Below, piece by piece: positions 33,822 through 41,269 of a stretch of 41,269 nucleotides of DNA (positions are counted from its first letter, which is position 1; each line of letters opens with the position of its first letter). Source of the stretch: an uncultured Clostridia bacterium (GTDB taxonomy: Bacteria > Bacillota > Clostridia > Oscillospirales > Acutalibacteraceae); the NCBI GenBank assembly GCA_946042285.1, contig CAMGDK010000002.1, positions 1-41,269 of the forward strand, read 5' to 3'. A program made the translations under genes and the position numbers. The notes under the pieces were generated by a model that saw only the letters and a program-made list of their open reading frames with translations, was not told the DNA's origin and did no database searches.

Positions 33822-36371
33822 ATGGAAGAAAAAACTTCTTTAAAGAGTAAGGCCTTAACATTGATAGATAATGTTAAGTATTATTGGAAGGAGCCTCCAA
33901 AGGGCAGATACATGTCCTTTAAGGAAATTGCTTCCTATTCATTCGGCGGTATCGGATTTTACTTTGTTGTATGCATGAGCATTTCGTGTCTTTTAGGCGC
34001 AACAAATGTGTTTATCTCCGGTACGATCGGTATCGGTATGACCGATATGTATATTTTGTATGTAATCGGTGTATTGTCAGGTATTCCGTTGACTGCCGTT
34101 AGAGCAAATATTATAGATAACACGAGAAATAAGGCGGGTAAGTACAGACCGTACATAATCAGAATGGGTATCCCATCGGTTCTTCTTTTTGTTGGTATGG
34201 TATGGTTTCCGTACAATCTTCTTGAAACAATTTTCGGTTCAAGCCTTGTATTCGGTAAGCCTGCATACTATGTTGCAAAATGTGTAGTAGTATTAGTGTT
34301 CAACCTGTTTCTTCAGTTCTTTTACTACTTTTTCTATGATGCTTATGAGAACCTTATTCATGTTCTTTCACCGAATTCACAGGAAAGAGCGGATGTAGCG
34401 TCTATCAAGAGTGTCATTTATTCGTTTGGTCCGTCATTGTTTAACATTGTTATGCCAATCATTGCGCAAAACATTTTCCACACAAACCAAACAGATATTC
34501 GTGTTTACAGGCTTGCATTCCCGATTATCGGTGCAATCGGTCTTCTTCTTTGTGTAATCGTTTATGCAAACACACAGGAAAAGATTATTCAGGCAAAGAC
34601 TCATGTAATTCAAATCAAATTCACAGATGCTATTAAAGCAGTTGCAAAGAACAAGTATTTCTGGATTATTTCAATGGCAGGCTGGATCGGCTTCCTTGAA
34701 ACAGCATACTCAAATATCCTGTATTGGCTTTACAACTACGGTGGCTCATGCTCGGGTAATGTATATTCAATCGTTGTTACATTAAACGGTAATGCTGCTC
34801 TTTGGGGTATGATTTTAGCACCGTTCTTCATTCGTAAATGGGGTAAAAAGAAGGTGCAGATTGTAACAAATCTGTTCAATATTCTCTTTATCGCATTGAT
34901 GCTTCCAATCGTATCCAGCGGTACAGACGCATCAGGCAACCTTAATTCATTCGTTATTTGGGGCGTTCTTCTCTGCCTCTATGCAAATGGCATCGTCGGT
35001 GCGTTTGCACATATTCTTAATCCTTCAATTCAAGCTGACATCAGAGATTTTCAGCAATACAAGACAGGCGAGAGAATTGACGGTATGTTTGCTGCAGTTC
35101 TTGCAATCGGTAACATCATCACACTTATTACAGCAGGTGTCCTTCCGGCATTGCAGGAGCGTTACGGTATGACTGTTGCAAATGCAAAGGCTGTTGTCGG
35201 CAATTCTTCAATCATGTCAAGAATTTTGCCGGGCTCCGAGCAAACAATCGGTCAAATGCTTGCAGATCAGGCAGCAAACGGACAGGATTTGTATAACCCA
35301 TCAAATGCACTTTACGATGTGTCGGGCACACTTGTTCCGTTGCTTAAGATTTTGATTATTCTTGCCGCTGTCGGTGCGTTTATGAACGTTATTCCGTTCT
35401 TCTTCTATGATTTCACAGAGAATAAACAGAAGTCCGTTGTACGAGTATTGAAGATTAGAGCTCTGTTTGAGGACTATGCAAACAATGCACTTAAGGATAA
35501 GGAGCTTGTTGAGGCAATCGCTCTTGTTAATAATGCAAGAGAAATGGCAGTTGCCCAGCCAAAGACGATAGACAAGTCAAGCTATAAGGGCATCAAGGAT
35601 AAGGCACAGAGAAAGGCTGCCAAGAAGGCTTACAAGGAAGCAATCGAATTTAATGAGGAAATTGAGATTTCTAAATTCGTTTGTGCAGAGCTTGACAAGT
35701 TCAGCTCCGAAAATGTTATCAGACAGGTTGAGCTTTACAAGGATGTTTACTACAAGGGACTCGATGGCATCGTAAACACCGATGTTGAGCAGGTTAAGGC
35801 AGAGCTTGCAGCAGCAAAGGCTATGCCGAAGAACACACCGGAAGAGAAAGAAATTCGTAAGATTGAAATTGAAATCGCAAAGAAAAAGCTTTCCTCCTAC
35901 AAGAACTATAAAAAGCATTACGGCTCGGTAAATGAATTTGTTGAGCCTGAAATGGAAGAACTTGAAAAGTATTTTGACAAGGAAGACGAGTGCGACTTAA
36001 AGATTTTAGATCTTACAAAGGAGCTTGCAATCGCAAAGAAGGAAAAGGACAGCGCAACGATTGCTCAAATCAAAGCAGAAATCAAGTCGCTTGATGCTCA
36101 GCGCAAGGCTGCTCGTAAGGCTTCAAAGGACGAGATGGATAAAAGAGCTTTATTTGACCGTGCCGCTGATGTTTACATCACTGCAAGAAAGCTTCTTATT
36201 CAGCAGGAAAACTTCTCTCACTTTGATGAGATTGCCGCTCAGTATGACGAGGCAAAGGCTCGTGCGGAGGAAGCAGACAGACTTCATGCCGAAGAGCTTG
36301 AAAGAAAGAAGGCTGAAGAAAAGGCTGAGCTTCAAAGAAGAAAGGAAGCTAAAAAGGCTGCTAAAAAATAA
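33822..36371 (+). CDS. GPH-like MFS transporter with large cytosolic coiled-coil tail
   Basis: An 849-residue protein. The first about 530 residues form a membrane transporter of the MFS_2/GPH type, with N-terminal IDNTRNKAGKYRPYI matching the D-T-x-GKYRPW loop and QADIRDFQQYKTGERIDGMF matching the loop before helix 11. It has about twelve helices plus an extra segment between the last ones (about 450-510). The final about 320 residues are soluble, Lys/Glu/Ala-rich and helical, with predicted coiled coils and several KKAAKK-type clusters. No enzymatic motif is visible. The ATG at 33822 has AAGGGGG 6-8 bases upstream; an in-frame ATG at 33771 would sit in the promoter. It is a single gene with its own promoter and terminator. 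The substrate and tail function are unknown. Confidence 0.85.
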   Translation: MEEKTSLKSKALTLIDNVKYYWKEPPKGRYMSFKEIASYSFGGIGFYFVVCMSISCLLGATNVFISGTIGIGMTDMYILYVIGVLSGIPLTAVRANIIDNTRNKAGKYRPYIIRMGIPSVLLFVGMVWFPYNLLETIFGSSLVFGKPAYYVAKCVVVLVFNLFLQFFYYFFYDAYENLIHVLSPNSQERADVASIKSVIYSFGPSLFNIVMPIIAQNIFHTNQTDIRVYRLAFPIIGAIGLLLCVIVYANTQEKIIQAKTHVIQIKFTDAIKAVAKNKYFWIISMAGWIGFLETAYSNILYWLYNYGGSCSGNVYSIVVTLNGNAALWGMILAPFFIRKWGKKKVQIVTNLFNILFIALMLPIVSSGTDASGNLNSFVIWGVLLCLYANGIVGAFAHILNPSIQADIRDFQQYKTGERIDGMFAAVLAIGNIITLITAGVLPALQERYGMTVANAKAVVGNSSIMSRILPGSEQTIGQMLADQAANGQDLYNPSNALYDVSGTLVPLLKILIILAAVGAFMNVIPFFFYDFTENKQKSVVRVLKIRALFEDYANNALKDKELVEAIALVNNAREMAVAQPKTIDKSSYKGIKDKAQRKAAKKAYKEAIEFNEEIEISKFVCAELDKFSSENVIRQVELYKDVYYKGLDGIVNTDVEQVKAELAAAKAMPKNTPEEKEIRKIEIEIAKKKLSSYKNYKKHYGSVNEFVEPEMEELEKYFDKEDECDLKILDLTKELAIAKKEKDSATIAQIKAEIKSLDAQRKAARKASKDEMDKRALFDRAADVYITARKLLIQQENFSHFDEIAAQYDEAKARAEEADRLHAEELERKKAEEKAELQRRKEAKKAAKK

Positions 36372-36379
36372 TTAAATCA

Positions 36380-36430
36380 AATAACCCCGTTTCTGCATAA
36401 AATAAAGTATGTACGAAATGGGGTTATTTT
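36380..36430 (+). terminator. Terminator or attenuator hairpin abutting the DUF3343 start
   Basis: A 14-base-pair stem, 36380-36393 with 36415-36428 (one G-T mismatch pair), topped by a six-pair extension around an A-rich loop and followed by TTATTTTT. The next gene's ATG is at 36432, two bases after the T-tract. The only possible ribosome site for that gene (GGGG) lies within the 3' arm. Confidence 0.8.
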
Positions 36431-36431
36431 T

Positions 36432-36647
36432 ATGAGTTTATATATAAAGGTGGGTTCAATAACAAACGCACAACGCGCTCAAAAGGTGTTAAAGAAAAAC
36501 GGATATAGGTCTTCAGTTAGAAGAAATGATACACCTTCAAAAAATGACGGCTGCGGATATATGATTGTTGTGGATTCTTCGAGCGATGATCCTGTTAATA
36601 TTTTAAAAAATCATCATGTTGAAATCAGAGGAGTTGATCGCAGTTGA
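36432..36647 (+). CDS. DUF3343 (putative Se/S carrier-like) small protein
   Basis: A 71-residue protein resembling the Se/S-carrier-like family DUF3343 (PF11823): an N-terminal YIKVGSITNAQRAQKVL block, SSVRR, and one cysteine in DGCGYMIVV at the usual place. Members are commonly found beside class V aminotransferase/cysteine desulfurase genes, and here one follows with a 4-base TTGA overlap. It may relay sulfur or selenium from that enzyme, but this function is unproven for the family. No good ribosome site exists upstream, because a terminator-like hairpin ends two bases before the ATG. A GTG at 36450 is a less likely start. Confidence 0.78.
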   Translation: MSLYIKVGSITNAQRAQKVLKKNGYRSSVRRNDTPSKNDGCGYMIVVDSSSDDPVNILKNHHVEIRGVDRS

Positions 36648-37774
36648 TATATCTTGACAACAGCGCAACAACAAATCCAAAGCCACATTCGGTAAAATCA
36701 GCGGTAAACAGAGCGATGGAGAGATTTAGCTTTAACAGCGGCAGAGGCGGTTACAGGCAATCTGTTGATACTGCCGGCAGGATTTTTTCCGTCAGGGAAA
36801 GAATTTCTGATATGTTCGGGTTTGAACCTCAAAATATTGCCTTTACCAACAATTGCACAACGGCATTGAATTATGCCATAAAAGGTAGTGTGAAAAAAGG
36901 AGATCATGTGATTATTTCCTCTCTTGAGCATAATGCATGTGCAAGACCTGTTTACGCCCTTGCACAAAGGGGTATAATTACTTATGATACTGCCGAATTC
37001 AGCTATGACAAAGAAAAGACCGTTGATAATTTCAAGGCTCTTATTAAACCGCAAACAACGCTTATTGTGTGCATGCATGCATCTAATGTTTTCGGCTGCC
37101 TGTTTCCAATCAAGGAAATCGGTGCTCTTGCAAGGCAGTACGGAATTAGATTTGTAACGGATGCAGCTCAAACTGCAGGCGTTATTCCCATAAATGCAGA
37201 TAATGACAATGTTGATATTATGTGTGCCCCCGGACACAAGGGACTTTACGGTCCAATGGGTACCGGATTTCTTGCCGTTCAAAACAGTGTTAGTCTAAGA
37301 TCAATACTTGAGGGAGGCACGGGTACATCATCGCTTTCTCTTGAACAGCCTGAGGAAATGCCTGAGTCAATGGAGTCCGGAACGCTTAATAACAGTGGTA
37401 TAATCGGTCTCGGTGCGGGTGTTGATTTTGTTTCACAAAAGGGTATTGACAATATTTATTCGCATGAGCTGAAAATGGTTCAGTCGATTTATAAAGAGCT
37501 CGAAAAAATGCCTAAGGTTAAGCTTTACACTCCGTATCCGACAAAGAATAATTGTGCGCCTATATTATCGTTTAACTATGCAGATTATTCCTCGGAAAAA
37601 ACAGCGTCCCTGCTTGCAAAGCAAAATATTGCAGTGCGATCGGGCTATCATTGCTCAATGCTTGCTCATTTGTTTTTTTCAACGCTTGACAGGGGAACGG
37701 TCAGAATCAGCCCGTCAGCCTTTACAACATTTAATGAATGTGAAATTTTTATGAAAAATTTAAAAAAACTATGA
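36644..37774 (+). CDS. Class V aminotransferase / cysteine desulfurase family protein
   Basis: A PLP enzyme of 376 residues, close to the NifS/Csd-like family that accompanies DUF3343. The PLP lysine is K199 in APGHKGLYGPMGTGF, with DAAQTAG before it and catalytic-type C337 in SGYHCSMLAH. The N-terminus IYLDNSATTNPKP is canonical. It starts with TTG at 36644, overlapping the stop of the small gene, with GAGGAG about 10 bases upstream. It is probably a cysteine desulfurase or selenocysteine lyase supplying its small partner. I cannot tell S from Se here, and no selD, selA or yedF lies in the window. It is shorter than IscS (about 404) and lacks IscU nearby, so housekeeping Fe-S assembly is less likely. 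Confidence 0.9.
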   Translation: MIYLDNSATTNPKPHSVKSAVNRAMERFSFNSGRGGYRQSVDTAGRIFSVRERISDMFGFEPQNIAFTNNCTTALNYAIKGSVKKGDHVIISSLEHNACARPVYALAQRGIITYDTAEFSYDKEKTVDNFKALIKPQTTLIVCMHASNVFGCLFPIKEIGALARQYGIRFVTDAAQTAGVIPINADNDNVDIMCAPGHKGLYGPMGTGFLAVQNSVSLRSILEGGTGTSSLSLEQPEEMPESMESGTLNNSGIIGLGAGVDFVSQKGIDNIYSHELKMVQSIYKELEKMPKVKLYTPYPTKNNCAPILSFNYADYSSEKTASLLAKQNIAVRSGYHCSMLAHLFFSTLDRGTVRISPSAFTTFNECEIFMKNLKKL

Positions 37775-37781
37775 TATTTGC

Positions 37782-37810
37782 TTTATTTATTTTATAGTCT
37801 GTGTTAAAAT
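37782..37810 (+). promoter_or_regulatory. Possible cdaA promoter
   Basis: TAAAAT (37805-37810) preceded by TGTGT, with a weak TTTATT 17 bases upstream. It lies about 45 bases before the cdaA ATG in an AT-rich 79-base gap without a terminator hairpin. Confidence 0.45.
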
Positions 37811-37853
37811 GATAAAAGAATTGAAAATAATATTTTATATGTAGGAATTTATC

Positions 37854-38723
37854 ATGTTTGAAACATTTAAGGATTTGTTCAACAGAATACTAAGCTTGTT
37901 TTCAACCTTTACTCCATCTGATTTTTTAGATATTGTAATGGTTGCTGTTATCATCTATATTTGTGTTAGAATTGTTAGAGAAACGAGGGCAATGCAGCTT
38001 GCAAAGGGCTTGCTTTTTGTTGCGATTGTATATTTTCTTGTGGATCTTCTCGGGATGGAAGCATCGGGATTTATATTTAAGTCGATTTTTTCCAACATTC
38101 TTATCATTCTCGTTGTATTATTTGGTCCTGAAATCAGGAATATTCTTGAGCAGGTTGGTCATGGAGCAACATCAAAAAGCCTTAAATCAATTATTCATCC
38201 CGGTGTTGCGGTTGATATAGCTGAGCTTACTGAAGCCATTGAAGAGGTTTGTAAGGCTTGTGCAAATATGAGCGACAAGAAAATCGGTGCACTGATTTGC
38301 TTTGAAAACGATACATTACTCGGTAATGTTGTTGCTTCCGGTACAGAGGTGCAGGCAAAGGTTTCAAGAGAGCTTGTGGAAAATATATTCTATCCTAAAT
38401 CACCGCTTCACGACGGAGCAATGGTGATTCGCGATGCCAGAATACTTGCAGCCGGCTGTATTTTACCTCTTACAAAAAAGACAGTTTCCTCTGCACTCGG
38501 TACAAGGCACAGAGCAGGTATCGGCTTGACTGAGGAAAGTGACTCCGTTGTAGTTATCGTCAGCGAAGAAACAGGAGCAATATCTGTTGTTAAGGGCGGA
38601 GTGCTTCAACGAGGAGTGTCTTATGGTGAGCTGAGAGATATACTTACTACGGAATTTTTGCCGTCAGGCAGTTCCTCCGACGATAAGATTATTGCAAAGC
38701 TTGTAAGGAGGATTAAAAAATAA
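37854..38723 (+). CDS. cdaA: Diadenylate cyclase CdaA
   Basis: Membrane-bound enzyme making c-di-AMP from two ATP, a second messenger for potassium and turgor balance. The 289 residues have three N-terminal membrane helices (about 26-42, 50-66, 76-92) and a DAC domain with the signature DGA at 187-189 (SPLHDGAMVI) and RHR at 218-220 (GTRHRAGIG). Length matches B. subtilis CdaA (about 273). A TAGGAA lies before the ATG. The stop overlaps the start of cdaR in TAATG, the usual coupled pair. Confidence 0.97.
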   Translation: MFETFKDLFNRILSLFSTFTPSDFLDIVMVAVIIYICVRIVRETRAMQLAKGLLFVAIVYFLVDLLGMEASGFIFKSIFSNILIILVVLFGPEIRNILEQVGHGATSKSLKSIIHPGVAVDIAELTEAIEEVCKACANMSDKKIGALICFENDTLLGNVVASGTEVQAKVSRELVENIFYPKSPLHDGAMVIRDARILAAGCILPLTKKTVSSALGTRHRAGIGLTEESDSVVVIVSEETGAISVVKGGVLQRGVSYGELRDILTTEFLPSGSSSDDKIIAKLVRRIKK

Positions 38724-40021
38724 TGCCGAATAAGAATGACAAAAAGAATAATTCAAGCAAGAATAATTTTTCTGTTCGTAAGCTGATTTATAACGATAAA
38801 TATCTTATTATCTTTTCAATCTTTGCGGCAGTAGTGATTTGGATTGCAACTTCAATCAGTCTTTCTCCGCAAACAACAAAAACAATTACAGTCCCGCTCA
38901 ATGTTGATTTCAGCAATTCTGCCGCATCGCAGCTCGGTATAAAGTGCTACGGCGATGAAAAAATCGATGTGGATGTTACCGTAAGCTGTAAAAAATATCT
39001 TGCAAAGGATATTACCGCACAGGATCTCACCGTTACCCTTCAAACAAATATCGTTACAAACAAGGGCGTGTTCGATGTACCGATTAAGGTTGAGGGAAGC
39101 GAAAATGCGGAGTTCAATATACAAAGCTATTATCCTACACATTACAGTGCTTATTTTGATGTTGAGGCTGAAAAGGATATGGATATTGAGCTTGAGTATA
39201 ATACCGATGACATAGTTGCAGACGGTTATGTAAAGGGCGAGGATTTGCTTAGCGAAACCAAAGCCAAAATCGTCGGACCGAAATCCTATGTTTCGCGCGT
39301 TGATAAGCTTGTTGCGGATGTTAATATCCCGGAAAAGCTTACCGAAACGCAGACTATTGATGTTGTTGTTCAGGCACTTGACAGCAGCGGTGACACCGTT
39401 GACTATATCAATATTGTAACGGAAAGCTCAAATCCTACTCTCACAATTCCTGTTTTAAAGGAAATGGAGCTTGATGTCGCTGTCAGCTTTACAGGTATGC
39501 CGTCAGGCTTTGACAAAAATCTTTTGAATATCACTTACAGCAGTCAAAAGGTTAATGCCGGAGTGTTGGAAAGCGCAGGTATTACAGAGGCAAATATCGG
39601 TAATATCGACTTTTCAAAGCTAAAGCCGGGCAGAAACGAGTTTACATTTCAGGTTTCAAATCTTGAAAGCATGGTAGTACTTGACAATATTAAAGAAATT
39701 GAGGTTACAGTCTTTGTTCCTACCTCCTTTAAGACGAAGCAGTTGGATGCCTCCTTGGCTGAAGTTACGGTAATAAATGTGCCTGACGGATATGAAGCGA
39801 AGGTGAAAGGTCTTAATCAAAAGAAGGTGGTTGTTGTCGGAACGAGCAGTGAGCTTGATGCTGAGAATTTAGGTGTCGGTATGGTTGTGGATTTGTCTGC
39901 AAGCAAGGACAATATAACGCTTGGCACAAGCGAGCATCCTGCAAATGCAAGCTTGAACAATTCAAAATCCTGCTGGATTTACGGCGACTATACGGCATTG
40001 ATTTCAATAACAAAGAAATAA
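38723..40021 (+). CDS. cdaR: CdaR / YbbR-domain regulator of CdaA
   Basis: Extracytoplasmic regulator of diadenylate cyclase. The 432 residues have a Lys/Asn-rich cytosolic start, one membrane helix (about 29-46), then tandem YbbR beta domains to the end. Repeat hallmarks include IVGPKSYVSRVDKLVADVNI, with the VxGP and V..V pattern, and TFQVSNLESMVV with VTVFVP. Three to four repeats are apparent. In most Firmicutes cdaA-cdaR are followed by glmM; here a terminator and a convergent rodA follow instead. Confidence 0.92.
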   Translation: MPNKNDKKNNSSKNNFSVRKLIYNDKYLIIFSIFAAVVIWIATSISLSPQTTKTITVPLNVDFSNSAASQLGIKCYGDEKIDVDVTVSCKKYLAKDITAQDLTVTLQTNIVTNKGVFDVPIKVEGSENAEFNIQSYYPTHYSAYFDVEAEKDMDIELEYNTDDIVADGYVKGEDLLSETKAKIVGPKSYVSRVDKLVADVNIPEKLTETQTIDVVVQALDSSGDTVDYINIVTESSNPTLTIPVLKEMELDVAVSFTGMPSGFDKNLLNITYSSQKVNAGVLESAGITEANIGNIDFSKLKPGRNEFTFQVSNLESMVVLDNIKEIEVTVFVPTSFKTKQLDASLAEVTVINVPDGYEAKVKGLNQKKVVVVGTSSELDAENLGVGMVVDLSASKDNITLGTSEHPANASLNNSKSCWIYGDYTALISITKK

Positions 40022-40025
40022 AATA

Positions 40026-40060
40026 AAAACGGTGCAGTTTAAATCAAACTGTACCGTTTT
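40026..40060. terminator. Bidirectional terminator between cdaR and rodA
   Basis: A 15-base-pair stem, 40026-40040 with 40046-40060 (one G-T), loop of five, starting with AAAA and ending with TTTT so that it works on both strands. It lies directly between the cdaR stop and the convergent rodA stop at 40062. Confidence 0.92.
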
Positions 40061-40061
40061 G

Positions 40062-41207
40062 TTATGTGTAGAATAATGCTTGTCTTTGCGATTTGGAAAA
40101 TCTGTAAACGCTCATTTCAATTCCGAGTGCAAGGTAAATACAAAGCGACGATGATCCGCCGGCAGAGAAGAGAGGTAGTGTAATACCGATACACGGAAGC
40201 AGTGAAAGCTCCATTCCTATGTTGATAAATACCTGCGCAAAAAGCATTACTGCAATTCCGCTGCACATAAGGTATCCAACATTATCTCTTGCCTTTAATC
40301 CTGTTGACAGTACTCTGATAATCAAAATCGAAAGAATAAGAATCACTGCAATTGATCCGATAAATCCAAATTCCTCGCCTGCCACAGAGAGAATCATGTC
40401 ATTTTGATTTTCAGGCACGGCACCGCTTTGAGTCATGCTGCCGTTTAAGTATCCCTCGCCAAACCAACCGCCGCTGCCGATAGCGATTTTGCCGTTGTTT
40501 TGCTGATAAAGCACATCCTTGTATTGCTCCGGATAAAACAGTGCGGTAATTCTTTCCCTTTGAACACCGTCGATGATTTTTAGCTTCCATGCAGATATAA
40601 ACCCAACGATTAACGCACAAATACCTGCAACAAAATAACCCATGTTAACCCTTGCAAAGAATAACATTCCTATAAACATAATAAGGAATACAAGCGCAGA
40701 GCCGGAGTCACCTGTAACAACTACAAGTGCAACGGGAATGATTCCGTGAATTACGAGCAAAATAATCGTTTTAATCCTGTTGATATGCTCCTTAACCATG
40801 TCAAGATGGTACGAAAACGAAATGATAAATCCAACCTTTAAAAGCTCTGATGTCTGGAATGTAAATACACCGAAATCAAGCCAGCTTCTTGCATCAGGTC
40901 TGTCGGGATTAACCGCCTTACCGAAAAGCAGAGTGACGAACATTAATCCTATGCATCCTGCGGCAATCAGTGGCCATAGCTTTGATATAATCTCATAGTC
41001 AATATTACATACAACAAGTGCAAAAATGATACCGCCGGCAACAGAAATTACCATGCTTCTTACATCACTTGTAATAATTCTTCCGTCAGAGAGGTTAGAA
41101 TATGTTGCGCTATATACAAGCATAAGCCCGTAAGCAGAGCCTGCAAGCGCAGTAATGAGCGTTACAAAATCAAGTCCGCTAAAGAAATTGACCTTGTTGC
41201 TTTTCAA
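40062..41207 (-). CDS. rodA: RodA/FtsW/SpoVE-family peptidoglycan glycosyltransferase
   Basis: SEDS-family polymerase that builds glycan strands from lipid II with a partner class B PBP. From the TTG at 41207 it has 381 residues and about ten membrane helices. Marks include LVYSATYS, DRPDARSWLDFG, FQTSELLKV, TGDSGSALVF, the PENQNDMILSVAGEE block whose Asp (about residue 270) is the catalytic-type aspartate, and a C-terminal GITLPLFSAGGSS. AAGGAGG (41220-41214) lies 6 bases before this TTG. A longer frame beginning at 41240 starts within adapter DNA and adds an artefactual MYKRQ. RodA rather than FtsW is favoured by the motif wording but is not certain. Its promoter is beyond the contig. Confidence 0.9.
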   Translation of the reverse strand: MKSNKVNFFSGLDFVTLITALAGSAYGLMLVYSATYSNLSDGRIITSDVRSMVISVAGGIIFALVVCNIDYEIISKLWPLIAAGCIGLMFVTLLFGKAVNPDRPDARSWLDFGVFTFQTSELLKVGFIISFSYHLDMVKEHINRIKTIILLVIHGIIPVALVVVTGDSGSALVFLIMFIGMLFFARVNMGYFVAGICALIVGFISAWKLKIIDGVQRERITALFYPEQYKDVLYQQNNGKIAIGSGGWFGEGYLNGSMTQSGAVPENQNDMILSVAGEEFGFIGSIAVILILSILIIRVLSTGLKARDNVGYLMCSGIAVMLFAQVFINIGMELSLLPCIGITLPLFSAGGSSSLCIYLALGIEMSVYRFSKSQRQALFYT

Positions 41208-41213
41208 TTTAAC

Positions 41214-41220
41214 CCTCCTT
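41214..41220 (-). promoter_or_regulatory. Ribosome binding site fixing the rodA TTG start
   Basis: On the minus strand AAGGAGG, 6 bases before the TTG at 41207. An in-frame ATG at 41225 lies before it and directly against the adapter, so it is an unlikely start. Confidence 0.75.
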
Positions 41221-41225
41221 TTCAT

Positions 41226-41269
41226 CTGTCTCTTATACACATCTGACGCTGCCGACGAAGGCTTAGGTG
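41226..41269 (-). other. Untrimmed Nextera i5 adapter (sequencing artefact)
   Basis: Reverse complement of the element at the left end: Tn5 mosaic end, read-1 adapter, i5 index CTAAGCCT (here AGGCTTAG) and part of the P5 arm. Genomic sequence ends at about base 41225. Confidence 0.98.

Noticed and set aside
41208..41240. MYKRQ N-terminal extension of RodA
   Set aside because: The five residues are encoded by the sequencing adapter. A TTG with a well-placed ribosome site at 41207 is the natural start.
1..41269. Mobile elements, CRISPR arrays, prophage or defence genes
   Set aside because: No transposase, recombinase, direct-repeat array or phage gene was found. Nearly all coding capacity is core metabolism and envelope functions.

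Overview
The window is a single assembled contig of a low-to-moderate-GC bacterium of the class Clostridia. A gut Oscillospirales/Ruminococcaceae-type organism is my best guess. It rests on gene order shared with Bacillus subtilis (miaB-ricA-mutS-mutL and ylmE-sepF-divIVA-ileS-lspA-rluD), endonuclease-type MutL without MutH, AGGAGG-type ribosome sites with frequent TTG/GTG starts, the cdaA-cdaR pair, an archaeal-type ProRS and gut-type GH2/GPH glycoside genes. Both ends are not biological: positions 1-45 and 41226-41269 are untrimmed Illumina Nextera adapter carrying the same i5 barcode in opposite orientations.

Layout. (1) 69-17220, plus strand: fourteen tightly packed or overlapping genes with no internal terminator: miaB, ricA-like, mutS, mutL, miaA, an HlyD-like membrane protein, yggS, sepF, divIVA, ileS, lspA, rluD, a HAD phosphatase and nfo. 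They combine tRNA modification (MiaA and MiaB make ms2i6A37), mismatch and base-excision repair, and the division/envelope cluster. (2) 17253-21548: cca (minus), a small CmpB-like membrane protein (plus), then proS and galE (minus). (3) 21800-28043, plus: an F1Fo ATP synthase operon a-c-b-(delta-alpha fusion)-gamma-beta-epsilon, behind a strong promoter. The delta and alpha subunits are one 672-residue polypeptide, the most unusual feature of the window. (4) 28094-31711, minus: a GPH-family sugar symporter and a GH2 glycosidase with an extra C-terminal region. (5) 31908-36371, plus: glmS without a glmS ribozyme, then a second GPH-type transporter carrying a cytosolic tail of about 320 residues. 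(6) 36432-37774: a DUF3343 Se/S-carrier-like protein and a class V aminotransferase/cysteine desulfurase. (7) 37854-40021: cdaA-cdaR, the c-di-AMP synthase and its regulator, without the usual following glmM. (8) 40062-41207, minus: a RodA/FtsW-family glycosyltransferase.

Convergent gene ends share perfect or near-perfect hairpins that look like bidirectional terminators (nfo/cca, cmpB/galE, atpC/GH2, cdaR/rodA). I see no rRNA, tRNA, CRISPR array, insertion sequence, prophage or attachment site, and no gene-free stretch above 300 bases. The longest gap is the 251-base divergent promoter region 21549-21799. The content is mostly core chromosome. The points worth following up are the delta-alpha fusion, the tailed transporter, the GH2 tail, the cysteine-rich RicA-like protein, and a shared palindromic -35 element between two divergent promoters.
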